The notes under the pieces are model-generated. The model worked only from the letters and a program-made list of their open reading frames with translations. It had not been told where the DNA came from and ran no database searches. Shown piece by piece: positions 26,828 to 36,214 of a DNA stretch of 64,000 bases. The DNA comes from Campylobacterales bacterium (lineage in GTDB: Bacteria > Campylobacterota > Campylobacteria > Campylobacterales > Sulfurimonadaceae): the NCBI GenBank assembly GCA_026390165.1, contig JAPLGM010000029.1, positions 1 to 64,000 on the forward strand. The letters run 5' to 3'. A program made the translations under genes and the position numbers. Position 1 is the first letter of the stretch. Each line of letters begins with the position of its first letter.

Positions 26828-28453
26828 ATGGGACAAGAACTTGAGCTCAGAAATATTACACGTAATCTTTCGCTTCTGTATGTAGAGGATAATGATTCAA
26901 TACTGCAGGAGTTCGCAAAAATCTTCGAACTCTTTTTTAAAGAGGTGGTAACGGCGGATAATGGTCAAATCGCATTAGAAAAATATGCAAAACAAAAGTT
27001 TGATTTGGTAGTGACAGATTTAACGATGCCCGTCATGGATGGAATAACACTGATTCAAAAAATCTTAACGCAAAACCCCTCTCAGCATATTATCGTTATC
27101 ACTGCCCATAATACAGGAGAAGAACTCAAAGATTCTATTGAACATCATATCGATGGAATCTTGATGAAACCTGTCGATGTAGATCGACTATTGCAATTGT
27201 TTCTTAAAGTGTGTCGATCCATTGCTCTAGAGCATAAAGAGAGCTATATTTCTACCCAATCGCACACCTACGAGATTGTCGCTTCGTTTGAAAAAGAGAC
27301 TCATATCGTATCCATCGCTGTTATTGATGCATTTGATGAGATTGTAAAAGAGTTCGGCTATGAAACTAAAAACAACCTTCGAAAAGCGGTCGAAAAACAT
27401 CTTTCAGATTTTATCATCAATGAAGAAAACTGTTTGTGGAATAATGATGTTTTTATTTTTTTAGTACAAAGAGAAGAGTGCCGAAATATTTTTATTGCAT
27501 TGCAACGTTGGCTAGAAGAGCATAAAACATTATCGGTAGATATCAACAATTTGCCCTTTAGCGTTACTCTGTCGTATGGTATGATTGACTTTAACACAAA
27601 AAGTTGTGATTTAGAATGCAAGCATGATCACCTCTTTTTTCATATAAACACTATCGTTTCACAGATCCAAAAGAGTGGTCGAAATAGCTTTATCGTGAAT
27701 ATGGATATTGATTCGTGTAAAACATTTAAGGAAAATGCGCTTGAACGTCTCAATACGGCCTTGAATGCTTTAAAAGAGGGAAAAATAACCCCTTTTTACC
27801 AAGCCATTGTAGATATTGAGACTCTCGAAACCGTTTGCTACGAAGTATTTGCACGAATCGAAAACAATGGTCAATTGATTTTACCTGAATTATTTATTGG
27901 TCTAAGTGAAAAGGCAGGGGTATTACAACTGATATCCGAAAATATTTTTGAAAAAAGTTATGAAAAAATAGCGACAACAAAGTTTAATTTTCATATCAAT
28001 ATTACGGATGCTGTGAACCGAGACACTAATTTAGAAGAGTATTTACAATCACTCAATATCCGTTTTAATATCCCTTATGAGCGGGTGATTTTAAATATAA
28101 CGAATACTCCATCCATAAAACCGGATGGAATCATCCTTCATCGTCTTTTACGTCTCAAAGAGATTGGATATAAAATTGCGCTAAAAGAGTTTTGTAAAGA
28201 AGCCATTAGAATTGATACCCTATCATTGTTAAAGCCAGATCTTATTAAATTTGATCAAGAAATTGTCCAGAAAAGTTTAGTAAACAGTACCCTAAAAGAG
28301 ATTATTATTTTTATACTAAAATACACAAAACACGCTCATATAAAAAGTATCTTGGTGGGGGTTGAGAATGAAACTACCTTAAAAGAGGGGAGAGAACTTG
28401 GGTTTGACTATGTGCAAGGATATTATATTGGAATGCCCAAAGATACATTATAA
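26828..28453 (+). CDS. Response regulator with degenerate GGDEF-like and EAL domains
   Basis: This 541-residue protein is the likely partner of the two upstream kinases. The receiver (~12-130) is complete: E20-D21, D64 in VVTDLTMP, and Lys in LMKPVD. The middle (~150-300) has the length of a GGDEF domain but no GGDEF motif. The C-terminal EAL-like domain (~310-541) has lost its catalytic residues. EVFARI stands for EALLR, INITDAV for the NxS strand, VILNITN lacks the metal-binding Glu, and LKEFCKE replaces DDFGTG, although QGYYIGMP remains. It therefore probably works as a c-di-GMP- or protein-binding output rather than as a phosphodiesterase. The binding partner is unknown. Confidence 0.88.
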   Translation: MGQELELRNITRNLSLLYVEDNDSILQEFAKIFELFFKEVVTADNGQIALEKYAKQKFDLVVTDLTMPVMDGITLIQKILTQNPSQHIIVITAHNTGEELKDSIEHHIDGILMKPVDVDRLLQLFLKVCRSIALEHKESYISTQSHTYEIVASFEKETHIVSIAVIDAFDEIVKEFGYETKNNLRKAVEKHLSDFIINEENCLWNNDVFIFLVQREECRNIFIALQRWLEEHKTLSVDINNLPFSVTLSYGMIDFNTKSCDLECKHDHLFFHINTIVSQIQKSGRNSFIVNMDIDSCKTFKENALERLNTALNALKEGKITPFYQAIVDIETLETVCYEVFARIENNGQLILPELFIGLSEKAGVLQLISENIFEKSYEKIATTKFNFHINITDAVNRDTNLEEYLQSLNIRFNIPYERVILNITNTPSIKPDGIILHRLLRLKEIGYKIALKEFCKEAIRIDTLSLLKPDLIKFDQEIVQKSLVNSTLKEIIIFILKYTKHAHIKSILVGVENETTLKEGRELGFDYVQGYYIGMPKDTL

Positions 28454-28487
28454 CATCGATAATGACTTCGACAAACGAACGAATTGC

Positions 28488-29156
28488 TTACCTCCACCCC
28501 TCCACTGACACGTTATCATCTGAACAGCTCGCTAATTTTTCCAAAAAAGCCTCCCTCGAAACTTCGATAGCTCCCAAACTCTTCAAATGGGGGGTCGGTA
28601 CCTGACAATCGATAAAACGATAGCCCCACTCCCGTAAATGATCGACCAAAACAGCAAACGCCACTTTTGAAGCATCTGAAACTTTTGCAAACATCGACTC
28701 TCCGCAAAATACCGCTCCAACACTGACGCCATACAATCCTCCGACCAGTTCACCATTTTGATAGGCCTCAACACTGTGAGCGTATCCGAGAGCGTGCAAA
28801 GTTTCATACGCTTCAATCATTTCGGGGAGAATCCAGCTTCCTGCTTGTTTTCGTCGTGAGATTTGAGCACAGGCACGGATCACCGCTGAAAATGCACTGT
28901 CGAAACGGATCTCAAAATGAGATATTTTTTTACGCAGGGAGCGATGAAGTTTAAAATCTTCCAACTCTAAAATAAGACGAGGATCAGGTGACCACCATAA
29001 TATCGGATCACCCGCACTGTACCACGGGAAAATGCCGTTACGATACGCTAGCATGATGCGAGAGGGGCTTAAATCGCCCCCGTACGCCACAATCCCCTCA
29101 GGGGAAGCACTTTTGGGAGAGGGGAAAGAGAGGTGGTGAGAGAGACGTGGGATCAT
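28488..29156 (-). CDS. aat: Leucyl/phenylalanyl-tRNA-protein transferase
   Basis: Aat adds Leu or Phe to proteins with N-terminal Lys or Arg, marking them for ClpS/ClpAP degradation. The 222-residue protein has the family signatures FPSPKSASPEGIVAYGGDLSPSRIMLAYRNGIFPWY, PILWWSPDPRLIL, GSWILPEMIEAYETLHALGYAHSVE, LVGGLYGVSVGAVFCGESMF and the FIDCQVPTPHLKSLGA segment. It starts 3 bp after clpA ends, and the clpS-clpA-aat order puts the whole N-degron pathway in one operon, as in C. jejuni. Confidence 0.97.
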   Translation of the reverse strand: MIPRLSHHLSFPSPKSASPEGIVAYGGDLSPSRIMLAYRNGIFPWYSAGDPILWWSPDPRLILELEDFKLHRSLRKKISHFEIRFDSAFSAVIRACAQISRRKQAGSWILPEMIEAYETLHALGYAHSVEAYQNGELVGGLYGVSVGAVFCGESMFAKVSDASKVAFAVLVDHLREWGYRFIDCQVPTPHLKSLGAIEVSREAFLEKLASCSDDNVSVEGWR

Positions 29157-29159
29157 TCG

Positions 29160-31337
29160 TTACGCGTACTCAAAAATAAGGGTATCGGTATAATCAACCG
29201 CTACTTTTCCGCCGTTTGTCAGTTGTCCAAACAGCACCTCATCGACCAATGGGTCTTTAATCTTCTCTTGTATAATACGGCCCAGAGGTCGCGCCCCCAT
29301 TGCTTTGTCGTAGCCCATCTGCGCGAGATACCCTTTGGCTTTTTCGGTGAGGGTAACCGACACTTTTTTAGCTTTCAGCTGCCCATTGAGTTCGTCCATA
29401 AATTTATCAACAATCTTCTCAACTACCTCCATCGGTAATGCCCCAAACTCAACGACTGCATCAAGACGGTTGCGAAATTCAGGGGTAAAAAATGATTTTA
29501 ACGCTTCATGTCGTGAAATAGAGCTGTCAGCATTGAACCCCATGACCGTCCGCTCACTGGCACCGATGTTTGAGGTCATAATGAGGACAACATTGCTAAA
29601 GTTGGCTTTGTATCCATTGTTATCGGTCAAGGTTGCGTTGTCCATCACTTGAAGGAGGATATTTACTAAATCGGGGTGTGCTTTTTCGATCTCATCGAGT
29701 AGCAATACCGTATAAGGGTGCTTTCGGATGCACTCACTGAGCAATCCCCCCTGCTCAAACCCTACATATCCGGGAGGGGCACCGATGAGACGGCTAAGGG
29801 CGTGTTTTTCCATGTATTCGGACATATCAAACCGCTCGAAATGAATCCCCATTGACTCGGCAAGTGATTTGGCAAGCTCTGTTTTTCCCACCCCAGTAGG
29901 ACCCGAAAACAAAAAGGATGCGATGGGTTTATGGGGTGCAGAGAGTCCTGCGTAGGAGCGCTTGATCGAGCGAACCACTTTTTCGATGGCGTTATCTTGT
30001 CCGATAACAAGAGATTTCAACTCCTCTTCTAACCCTGCTAATTTTTCACGATCATCACCACTAATTTTTGAGAGAGGAACTCCCGTCATTTTTGCAATAA
30101 TACTCTCAATATCGTTCGGGGTAACGGTTGTACGCTTATGATGGTACAGATGAAAGGATGCCCCCGCTTCATCGATCAAATCAATCGCCACATCGGGTAA
30201 GAATCGGTCGGTAATAAATTTTTTAGAGAGTTCAACGGCACTGCGCAACGTTTTATCCGTATATTTCACCCCGTGATGTTTCTCATACCTCTCCCGTAGC
30301 CCTTTGAGAATTAAAAAACTCTCTTCTTGGGAAGGTTCCCCTACGTCGATACGGGCGAATCGACGGCTTAATGCACGATCTTTTTCAAATACCGAACGAT
30401 ATTCGGCGTGTGTTGTTGCCCCCATACATTTGAGGCTCCCCGAAGCAAGGGCTGGTTTGAGCTGATTGGAGGCATCCATACTTCCGCCCCCTACCGCGCC
30501 TGCCCCCACGATGGTATGGATTTCGTCAATAAATAAAATGGCATTGGGGTGTGCTTGCACTTCATCAATGACCGCTTTGAGCCGTTTTTCAAAATCACCG
30601 CGATACTTCGTCCCTGCCAACATCGCCCCTAAATCAAGGGCAAAAAGTTCGGCATTCTCTAGCAATTTCGGCACATCCCCCGCGACAATCCGTAACGCCA
30701 ACCCCTCGGCAATGGCTGTTTTACCCACCCCCGGCTCACCTATGAGCAGTGGGTTGTTTTTCTTGCGACGGCAAAGAGTTTGGATAGCACGCTCTATCTC
30801 ATTGACCCGCCCGATAACGGGATCGATTTTCCCTTTTTTGACTTGCTCTATGAGATTGATCGCGTATTTCTCTAAAGCACTATCATTCTCTTGATTTTGC
30901 GCTGGCGGTTCAACATCTTTGTGCGAAATCGCTTCGAGTATATCCACACGGCTAATTCCGTACTCTTCAAGCAACATACACGCGTAGGTGTGGTGCTCTT
31001 CATAAAGGGCTGCAATAAAATCCCCCACATCGGCATGCTGTTTTTGAGCACTTTTGACATGAAGCATCATCCCATCGATAAGACGCGACAACGCTACTGT
31101 TTCGTAAGGTTCTTGGTTAAGCCCTTGGGGGAGCGGTTCGAGAGAATGGATCAAATAATTCCCCAACGCCTCCCGAATAGTCTCTACCTCTATCCCACAT
31201 GATTTTATGATTGCTGATCCATCAGGGGAGTTGAGCAAGGAAAGCATAACATGCTCAATCGTGAGATACTCGTGACGCTGATGGCGCGCCAAGGCGACCG
31301 CTTTTTGGAAAATAGAGTTAAGTTCTGCACTTATCAT
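29160..31337 (-). CDS. clpA: ATP-dependent Clp protease ATP-binding subunit ClpA
   Basis: ClpA unfolds substrates and feeds them to ClpP. The 725-residue protein has an N-domain (~1-140, which docks ClpS) and two AAA+ modules. D1 has Walker A GEPGVGKTA near 205 and Walker B LFIDEIHTIVGAG. D2 has Walker A GPTGVGKTEL near 475 and Walker B VLLLDEIEKAHPD. There is no long ClpB-type middle coiled coil. The D2 small domain contains a ClpP-docking type loop. The gene overlaps clpS by 4 bp. It is slightly shorter than E. coli ClpA (758). Confidence 0.97.
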   Translation of the reverse strand: MISAELNSIFQKAVALARHQRHEYLTIEHVMLSLLNSPDGSAIIKSCGIEVETIREALGNYLIHSLEPLPQGLNQEPYETVALSRLIDGMMLHVKSAQKQHADVGDFIAALYEEHHTYACMLLEEYGISRVDILEAISHKDVEPPAQNQENDSALEKYAINLIEQVKKGKIDPVIGRVNEIERAIQTLCRRKKNNPLLIGEPGVGKTAIAEGLALRIVAGDVPKLLENAELFALDLGAMLAGTKYRGDFEKRLKAVIDEVQAHPNAILFIDEIHTIVGAGAVGGGSMDASNQLKPALASGSLKCMGATTHAEYRSVFEKDRALSRRFARIDVGEPSQEESFLILKGLRERYEKHHGVKYTDKTLRSAVELSKKFITDRFLPDVAIDLIDEAGASFHLYHHKRTTVTPNDIESIIAKMTGVPLSKISGDDREKLAGLEEELKSLVIGQDNAIEKVVRSIKRSYAGLSAPHKPIASFLFSGPTGVGKTELAKSLAESMGIHFERFDMSEYMEKHALSRLIGAPPGYVGFEQGGLLSECIRKHPYTVLLLDEIEKAHPDLVNILLQVMDNATLTDNNGYKANFSNVVLIMTSNIGASERTVMGFNADSSISRHEALKSFFTPEFRNRLDAVVEFGALPMEVVEKIVDKFMDELNGQLKAKKVSVTLTEKAKGYLAQMGYDKAMGARPLGRIIQEKIKDPLVDEVLFGQLTNGGKVAVDYTDTLIFEYA

Positions 31338-31636
31338 GACGTCTCCTCCATAATTGCTTTTAACGGAAACCCGCTTTCTCGTGAGAGGGAACCAACTTGA
31401 TGAATTTTTGTTTCCGCAATTTCATACGAATAGGTTCCGCACAACCCACGCCCCCCTTGATGCACCTGCATCATAATCTGGTGCGCTTGAGCATAATCTT
31501 TATGAAAAATCCCGATCAAAATATCGATCACAAAATCCATTGACGTGTAATCGTCGTTTAGTAAATAGACATGATATTTTTTCGGCTCTCGAAGATCCAA
31601 AGAATACTCGAGGCTATGTTTCGTTTTTGTACTCAA
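31334..31636 (-). CDS. clpS: ATP-dependent Clp protease adaptor ClpS
   Basis: ClpS delivers N-degron proteins to ClpA. The 100-residue protein has an unstructured N-terminal tail followed by the core YHVYLLNDDYTSMDFVIDIL, in which the NDD..TM.FV pattern forms the N-degron pocket and Met here covers hydrophobic N-termini. HQGGRGLCGTYSYEIAETKIHQV follows. It is the first gene of clpS-clpA-aat, and its ATGA junction with clpA suggests coupled translation. Confidence 0.96.
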   Translation of the reverse strand: MSTKTKHSLEYSLDLREPKKYHVYLLNDDYTSMDFVIDILIGIFHKDYAQAHQIMMQVHQGGRGLCGTYSYEIAETKIHQVGSLSRESGFPLKAIMEETS

Positions 31637-31702
31637 AATAATATCCCTAATTTTAAAAATACTCTAACAAGGGTTACGTATTATTTGGCTTAAAAGGGAG
31701 GA

Positions 31703-32935
31703 TTAACTTCGTGCACGCATAAAGTCGCTAATAATATCCTCAGGATTTTCAAGCCCAACAGAGATACGAACCAACCCTTCGGTGATCCCCAAAAACTCTC
31801 GCGTAGGGGCATCAAAATCGCGGTAAATCGTCGATCCCATATGCAGACCCAACGTTCGTGAATCTCCGATATTCGCGGTAATCGTGATCAGTTTTGAACA
31901 GTTCAAAAAAGCAAATGCCGCCTCCTTACTTCCCATATCAATAGTGAACAGTGTTCCGCAACCTTGAGAAAATTGTTCTTTATACCGCTCATGGTGAGGA
32001 TGCTCTACTAGTGAGGGGTGGTTGATACAAAAACCTGCGGCATCCAACGCAAGAACAATTTTCTCCACACTAGAGACGATACGATCCATCCGTAACGGCA
32101 ATGTTTCCAATCCTAACATCGTCAGATAGCTTCCAAAACCGTTCGCCGACATACCGAAATCACGTAATGCTCTCTTTTTAGCATTACCGATGAGTGCCAT
32201 TGCCCCCATTTTCTTTATAAACGGATGGAGTTCACTATAGCGCTGGGTTTTAAATTTATCTTCACCCTCTTTGATAGGACGAAAAACAACGGCTCCGCCA
32301 AGAGCGGACGCGTTCCCCGTAATAATTTTCGTCGTGGAGTAGACGACAATATCGGCACCCAGTTCGAGAGGTTTGATACTCAAAGGGGTTATCGTATTAT
32401 CCACCATCAGCACCACACCATGCGCCACAGCCATATCCGCGATTCGTTTAATATCCGGCAAGTGCATATTGGGATTTCCAACGCTCTCTAAAAAAAGGAG
32501 TTTGGTTTTATCGGTAATAGCCTCTTCGATTGCGCCCACTTCATCCACATCGAAAAATCGGGTGGTAATCCCAAAACGGGTCAATGTTTCAGAAAAATAA
32601 GAGTACGTCCCCCCGAACAATCCGCCGATACTGATAATCTCATCCCCTGCTTTGAGGAGGCTTAACGTCGCCATTGCCGTTGCCCCCATCCCTGAAGAGG
32701 TGGCAATTGCACCGATCCCCCCGTCCATCGCTGCCAAAATTGACTCCAGCTGTCCCGATGTCGGGTTCCCCATACGAGAATAGAGCGGTTTTTTCACCGA
32801 ACCATCAAAAATCCCCTCCCCCGTCTCACTGTCACCATACCCAAACGATGCCGAATTCACCAATACAGGGCTAATTGCCCCCTCTTTTTTTCCCACTTGC
32901 TGAACAAACTGTGTGGAAAATTCTTCAAAACGCAT
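31703..32935 (-). CDS. Cys/Met-metabolism PLP-dependent enzyme (O-acyl-homoserine sulfhydrylase/gamma-lyase type)
   Basis: This 410-residue fold-type I PLP enzyme of the trans-sulfuration family has SRMGNPTSGQLESILAAMDGG, ATSSGMGATAMATLSLLKAGDEII, the VDNTITPL strand with the PLP Asp, and the Schiff-base Lys in ADIVVYSTTKIITGNASALGG. TANIGDSRTLGLHMGSTIYRD (usually SLG..ESL..HPA) and GLVRISVGLENPEDI follow. In this family the exact reaction (O-acetyl- or O-succinylhomoserine sulfhydrylase, cystathionine gamma-synthase or methionine gamma-lyase) is hard to assign by sequence. The SGSSG-like and HPATTTH regions are altered here. It is transcribed alone, divergent from bioD. Confidence 0.85.
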   Translation of the reverse strand: MRFEEFSTQFVQQVGKKEGAISPVLVNSASFGYGDSETGEGIFDGSVKKPLYSRMGNPTSGQLESILAAMDGGIGAIATSSGMGATAMATLSLLKAGDEIISIGGLFGGTYSYFSETLTRFGITTRFFDVDEVGAIEEAITDKTKLLFLESVGNPNMHLPDIKRIADMAVAHGVVLMVDNTITPLSIKPLELGADIVVYSTTKIITGNASALGGAVVFRPIKEGEDKFKTQRYSELHPFIKKMGAMALIGNAKKRALRDFGMSANGFGSYLTMLGLETLPLRMDRIVSSVEKIVLALDAAGFCINHPSLVEHPHHERYKEQFSQGCGTLFTIDMGSKEAAFAFLNCSKLITITANIGDSRTLGLHMGSTIYRDFDAPTREFLGITEGLVRISVGLENPEDIISDFMRARS

Positions 32936-33012
32936 ATCTATCCTTTTGTGATTGCTTTATCTTTACGAAATCTATACTACAATTCGATAATTATAGCCAA
33001 AAGAGTCCCACC

Positions 33013-33693
33013 TTGACCAAACGTATTTTTATCACCGCCACCAATACCGATATAGGGAAAACCTATACAACACTTCAGTTGCTTAACGCATTCACCGCTC
33101 TTGGGTACCGCGTCGGAGTCTACAAGCCGATCGAAACAGGGGTCAATGGACTCCCTGCCGATGGAAGCTTGCTTCTCAAACATGCCCAAAACCTCAATCC
33201 TGAGCTCAAATCGTTGCGTGTAAACGATATTGTTACCCTCTCATTTGCCCTCCCAGCAGCCCCTTACGTTGCCAACAAGGGGGCAAAAATAGATTTTAGC
33301 CAATTCGATCACCCCCTTGAGAAAATCGAAAAGCTGTGTGATATTCTCCTCATTGAAGGGGCTGGTGGACTGATGGTACCTCTGGATGAAGCGTCAATGA
33401 TGATCGATTTAGCAAAACATTTTCATGCGACGGTGTTGCTTGTGACCCATTGCCGTTTGGGATGTATTAACGATACCTTGCTGAGTCTCAATGCCTTGAA
33501 ACAGTTCAATATCCCCCACGAATTTGGATTCAACTGTCGTGCTGAGGATAAGAATTTTATGCAGACCTCTCTCCCCTATTTTAAGAACCATTTTGAGCCT
33601 CTCTACTTTATCGGTCACAATACCGATGCACTCGCTCAAGGATTATTGGATAAAATAAACTCAAATAATAAGGAAGACCCATGCGCCATCTAA
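33013..33693 (+). CDS. bioD: Dethiobiotin synthetase
   Basis: BioD closes the ureido ring of dethiobiotin from 7,8-diaminopelargonate, CO2 and ATP, the penultimate step of biotin synthesis. The likely start is the TTG at 33013, giving (M)[19 protein letters not shown] and 226 residues, the usual size. The longer open frame begins inside the divergent gene and has no family sequence before this point. Visible are the P-loop [26 protein letters not shown] with the catalytic Lys, [13 protein letters not shown] and [14 protein letters not shown]. It overlaps pyrB by 13 bp; linkage of a biotin gene with pyrimidine and folate genes looks like simple operon packing. Confidence 0.93.
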   Translation: MTKRIFITATNTDIGKTYTTLQLLNAFTALGYRVGVYKPIETGVNGLPADGSLLLKHAQNLNPELKSLRVNDIVTLSFALPAAPYVANKGAKIDFSQFDHPLEKIEKLCDILLIEGAGGLMVPLDEASMMIDLAKHFHATVLLVTHCRLGCINDTLLSLNALKQFNIPHEFGFNCRAEDKNFMQTSLPYFKNHFEPLYFIGHNTDALAQGLLDKINSNNKEDPCAI

Positions 33694-34550
33694 TCCGAAC
33701 CGATGATTTTACAATTGAGCAAATCAAGACCGTTTTAGACGATGCGGCTTTGTTTAGCGATGGTCATTTTGATCCACTTTTACGTGAAAAAATTATTATT
33801 ACCCTCTTTTTTGAAAACTCTACCCGGACCAAAAGCTCGTTTGAAATCGCTGCCAAACGTTTGGGGGCCGAAGTCGTACATCTCGATGTTCAAAAAAGCT
33901 CCACCCAAAAAGGGGAGAGTCTCGTCGATACCGCTGCCAATCTTGACGCTATGGGACCGCACGCAATGATCGTCCGTCATGCCCACGCAGGGGTTCCCAA
34001 TATCCTCTCCCAGCATACGAACGCCTCGATCATCAATGCAGGAGACGGTGCCCATGCTCATCCGACCCAAGCACTTTTGGATTTATTTACCTTGAAACAA
34101 CATTTTGGAGAGGTACAAGGAAAAAGAATCGCCATTGTCGGAGACATTAAAAACTCCCGTGTTGCCAACAGCAATATCGAACTACTCACTCGCTTTGGAA
34201 TGGAGATCACTCTTGTTGCTCCTCCCCATTTTCTCCCTGCAACAACGCTACCAACGACCCATAATCTCAACGATGTTCTTGACAATGTCGATGCAATTAT
34301 GAGTTTACGTACCCAAACCGAGCGTCACTCCCACCAAACCTACGGCTCTCTCAAAGACTACGCCAGCGATTTTTGCATCACCAAAAAACTGATTGCAGAT
34401 CGTGACATTATCGTTATGCACCCCGGACCCGTTCACCGTAATATCGATATTGACGATGCGATGCTCAATGATCCAAGGTGCAAAGTCTTGGAGCAGGTGA
34501 AAAACGGTGTCTCCATCCGTATGGCGGTTCTTAAGGCACTAATCGCCTAA
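33681..34550 (+). CDS. pyrB: Aspartate carbamoyltransferase catalytic subunit
   Basis: PyrB makes N-carbamoyl-L-aspartate, the first committed step of pyrimidine synthesis. The 289-residue protein has the carbamoyl-phosphate loop [21 protein letters not shown] with the STRT motif, the [16 protein letters not shown] stretch, [35 protein letters not shown] and [14 protein letters not shown]. An AAGGAAG Shine-Dalgarno site inside bioD precedes the ATG. No pyrI regulatory-subunit gene is adjacent. The stop overlaps the pabB start as TAATG. Confidence 0.97.
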   Translation: MRHLIRTDDFTIEQIKTVLDDAALFSDGHFDPLLREKIIITLFFENSTRTKSSFEIAAKRLGAEVVHLDVQKSSTQKGESLVDTAANLDAMGPHAMIVRHAHAGVPNILSQHTNASIINAGDGAHAHPTQALLDLFTLKQHFGEVQGKRIAIVGDIKNSRVANSNIELLTRFGMEITLVAPPHFLPATTLPTTHNLNDVLDNVDAIMSLRTQTERHSHQTYGSLKDYASDFCITKKLIADRDIIVMHPGPVHRNIDIDDAMLNDPRCKVLEQVKNGVSIRMAVLKALIA

Positions 34551-35485
34551 TGTTTGACCAATTCACGCAGTGGATACAAGAGGGGGTTCCCACCTTCTTT
34601 TATACCGATTTTAAGGGAGAGAATCTCCATTGCCACCCCTTTCGTGATTTAAAAAACCATGATATCGAATGTTCTTTTCATAGTGACACTCCAATCCATA
34701 ATTTTCCCCACAAACCGTACTATATTCCTTTATCTTTTGAAGCGTATCGCGTGCAATTTGAAGCCGTCCAAGAGCATATAAGCGCAGGAAATAGCTACCT
34801 CCTGAATCTTACCGTTCCTACCCCGATTAAGACCCCCTATCCCCTCCGTGAGATTTATACCATGGCACACGCCCCCTATAAACTCCGCGTCGGTGAAGAA
34901 TTTGTCTGTTTCTCCCCCGAACCTTTTATCACCATCGAAGACAATGTCATTCATACCTACCCGATGAAAGGGACGATCGATGCATCCGCCCCTAATGCGA
35001 TCGAAACGTTACTCAACGACCCTAAAGAAATAGCAGAACATACGATGATTGTTGATTTGTTACGCAATGATTTAGGAATCGTGGCAACGCAAATACAAGT
35101 AGAGGCGTTTCGCACCATTAGCACAATCGATACAGGGGTTAAACAGCTCCACCAAACAAGCTCTCATATCAGCGGAAAGCTTCACCCCCATTGGCGCGAC
35201 AATATCGGGGATATTCTCCGTTCCCTATTGCCCGCAGGAAGTATTAGCGGCACACCCAAAAAACGGACAGTAGAGATTATCGAAGCGGTAGAAGAGTATG
35301 AACGGGGATATTTTACAGGGGTATTTGGCTATTTTGATGGAAAAAATCTTTACAGTGCCGTAGCTATCCGTTTTATCGAAAACAAAAATGGAAACTTACT
35401 TTATAAAAGTGGTGGGGGGATCACAGCGGAGAGCGACGTGCAAAAAGAGTATCAAGAGATGATTGATAAAATTTATATTCCATAA
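34550..35485 (+). CDS. pabB: Aminodeoxychorismate synthase component I
   Basis: PabB converts chorismate to 4-amino-4-deoxychorismate for p-aminobenzoate and folate. The protein has 311 residues, the short form that lacks most of the N-terminal subdomain of E. coli PabB. Visible are VQEHISAGNSYLLNLTVPTPI, YPMKGTIDA (the Lys/Thr of the chorismate-binding core), EHTMIVDLLRNDLG, LRSLLPAGSISGTPKKRTVEII, and RGYFTGVFGYFDGKNLYSAVAIRF with a final GGGITAESDVQKEYQE. These are the shared TrpE/PabB active-site motifs, and the PIKG/S-type segment fits PabB. Translation is coupled to pyrB through TAATG. Confidence 0.93.
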   Translation: MFDQFTQWIQEGVPTFFYTDFKGENLHCHPFRDLKNHDIECSFHSDTPIHNFPHKPYYIPLSFEAYRVQFEAVQEHISAGNSYLLNLTVPTPIKTPYPLREIYTMAHAPYKLRVGEEFVCFSPEPFITIEDNVIHTYPMKGTIDASAPNAIETLLNDPKEIAEHTMIVDLLRNDLGIVATQIQVEAFRTISTIDTGVKQLHQTSSHISGKLHPHWRDNIGDILRSLLPAGSISGTPKKRTVEIIEAVEEYERGYFTGVFGYFDGKNLYSAVAIRFIENKNGNLLYKSGGGITAESDVQKEYQEMIDKIYIP

Positions 35486-35511
35486 AAAAATCCGCCCCAA
35501 CTACGTGAGGC
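35484..35511 (-). terminator. Rho-independent terminator after the peroxiredoxin gene
   Basis: On the minus strand GCCTC (35507-35511) can pair with GGGGC (35494-35498) around an 8-nt loop, followed by GGA and a run of seven T (35484-35490). It lies 13 bp beyond the peroxiredoxin stop. On the plus strand no T-run follows, so it is not obviously a terminator for pabB. Confidence 0.6.
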
Positions 35512-35523
35512 AGAAAATAAAAA

Positions 35524-36120
35524 TTATAACGCTTCAGCGTGAGCTGTCAAATATTCAGCAACACCTTCAGTGCTAGCTTTCATACCAGCATCCCCTTTTG
35601 CCCAACCCGCTGGACACACTTCACCGTGTTCATTAGTGAACAACATCGCATCAATCATACGAAGCATCTCATCGATATTACGTCCCAATGGAAGATCATT
35701 GATAACGGCATGACGAACGGTACCATCTGCATCGATCAAGAATGAACCGCGAAGGGCAACCGACTCATCCAGAAGAACATCATATGCCATTGAGATTTGT
35801 TTATTCAAATCGGCTACGAGTGGGTAACGAACTTGTCCGATGCCCCCTTGGTTGACCGGTGTATTTTTCCATGCGAAGTGGCTAAATTGTGAATCAACCG
35901 ATACACCGATCACATTGATACCACGTGCAGTGAACTCTTCCAAACGGTGGTCAAATGCAATGATTTCAGACGGACAAACAAACGTAAAATCCAATGGATA
36001 AAAGAAAAGGACAGCCCCTTTTTCCCCTAAGTTTTCATACAAGTTGAAGTTATCAACGATTTGATTGTTCCCAAGAACAGTAGTAGCGGTAAAGTCAGGA
36101 GCTTTTTTGGTTACGAGCAT
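35524..36120 (-). CDS. Typical 2-Cys peroxiredoxin (AhpC/Prx)
   Basis: The enzyme reduces peroxides in the cytoplasm. The 198-residue protein has the peroxidatic Cys in FYPLDFTFVCPSEI near residue 50, the conserved Arg in the DADGTVRHAVINDLPLGRNIDE region, and the resolving Cys in HGEVCPAGW near 170, so it is a dimeric 2-Cys type. GGIGQVRYPLVAD (a GGLG-like motif) and the C-terminal helix (GVAEYLTAHA rather than YF) bear on sensitivity to overoxidation; the YF motif is absent, suggesting a robust form. It is transcribed alone and has its own terminator-like hairpin. Confidence 0.95.
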   Translation of the reverse strand: MLVTKKAPDFTATTVLGNNQIVDNFNLYENLGEKGAVLFFYPLDFTFVCPSEIIAFDHRLEEFTARGINVIGVSVDSQFSHFAWKNTPVNQGGIGQVRYPLVADLNKQISMAYDVLLDESVALRGSFLIDADGTVRHAVINDLPLGRNIDEMLRMIDAMLFTNEHGEVCPAGWAKGDAGMKASTEGVAEYLTAHAEAL

Positions 36121-36214
36121 GAGATTCCCTTTGTTGTTTTTATAGTATCGGGAAATTGTAACACACGAAGATTAATATTAATAAGAGTCGGGAAGTTAAC
36201 CCGAAACTCTAAAT

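Noticed and set aside
30466-30894. A 142-codon plus-strand frame opposite clpA
   Set aside because: It is a shadow of the conserved ClpA D1 region, with no protein-like pattern of its own.
32875-33012. 46-residue N-terminal extension of BioD
   Set aside because: It runs through the divergent PLP-enzyme gene and the promoter region and lacks BioD similarity. The TTG at 33013 gives the normal length.
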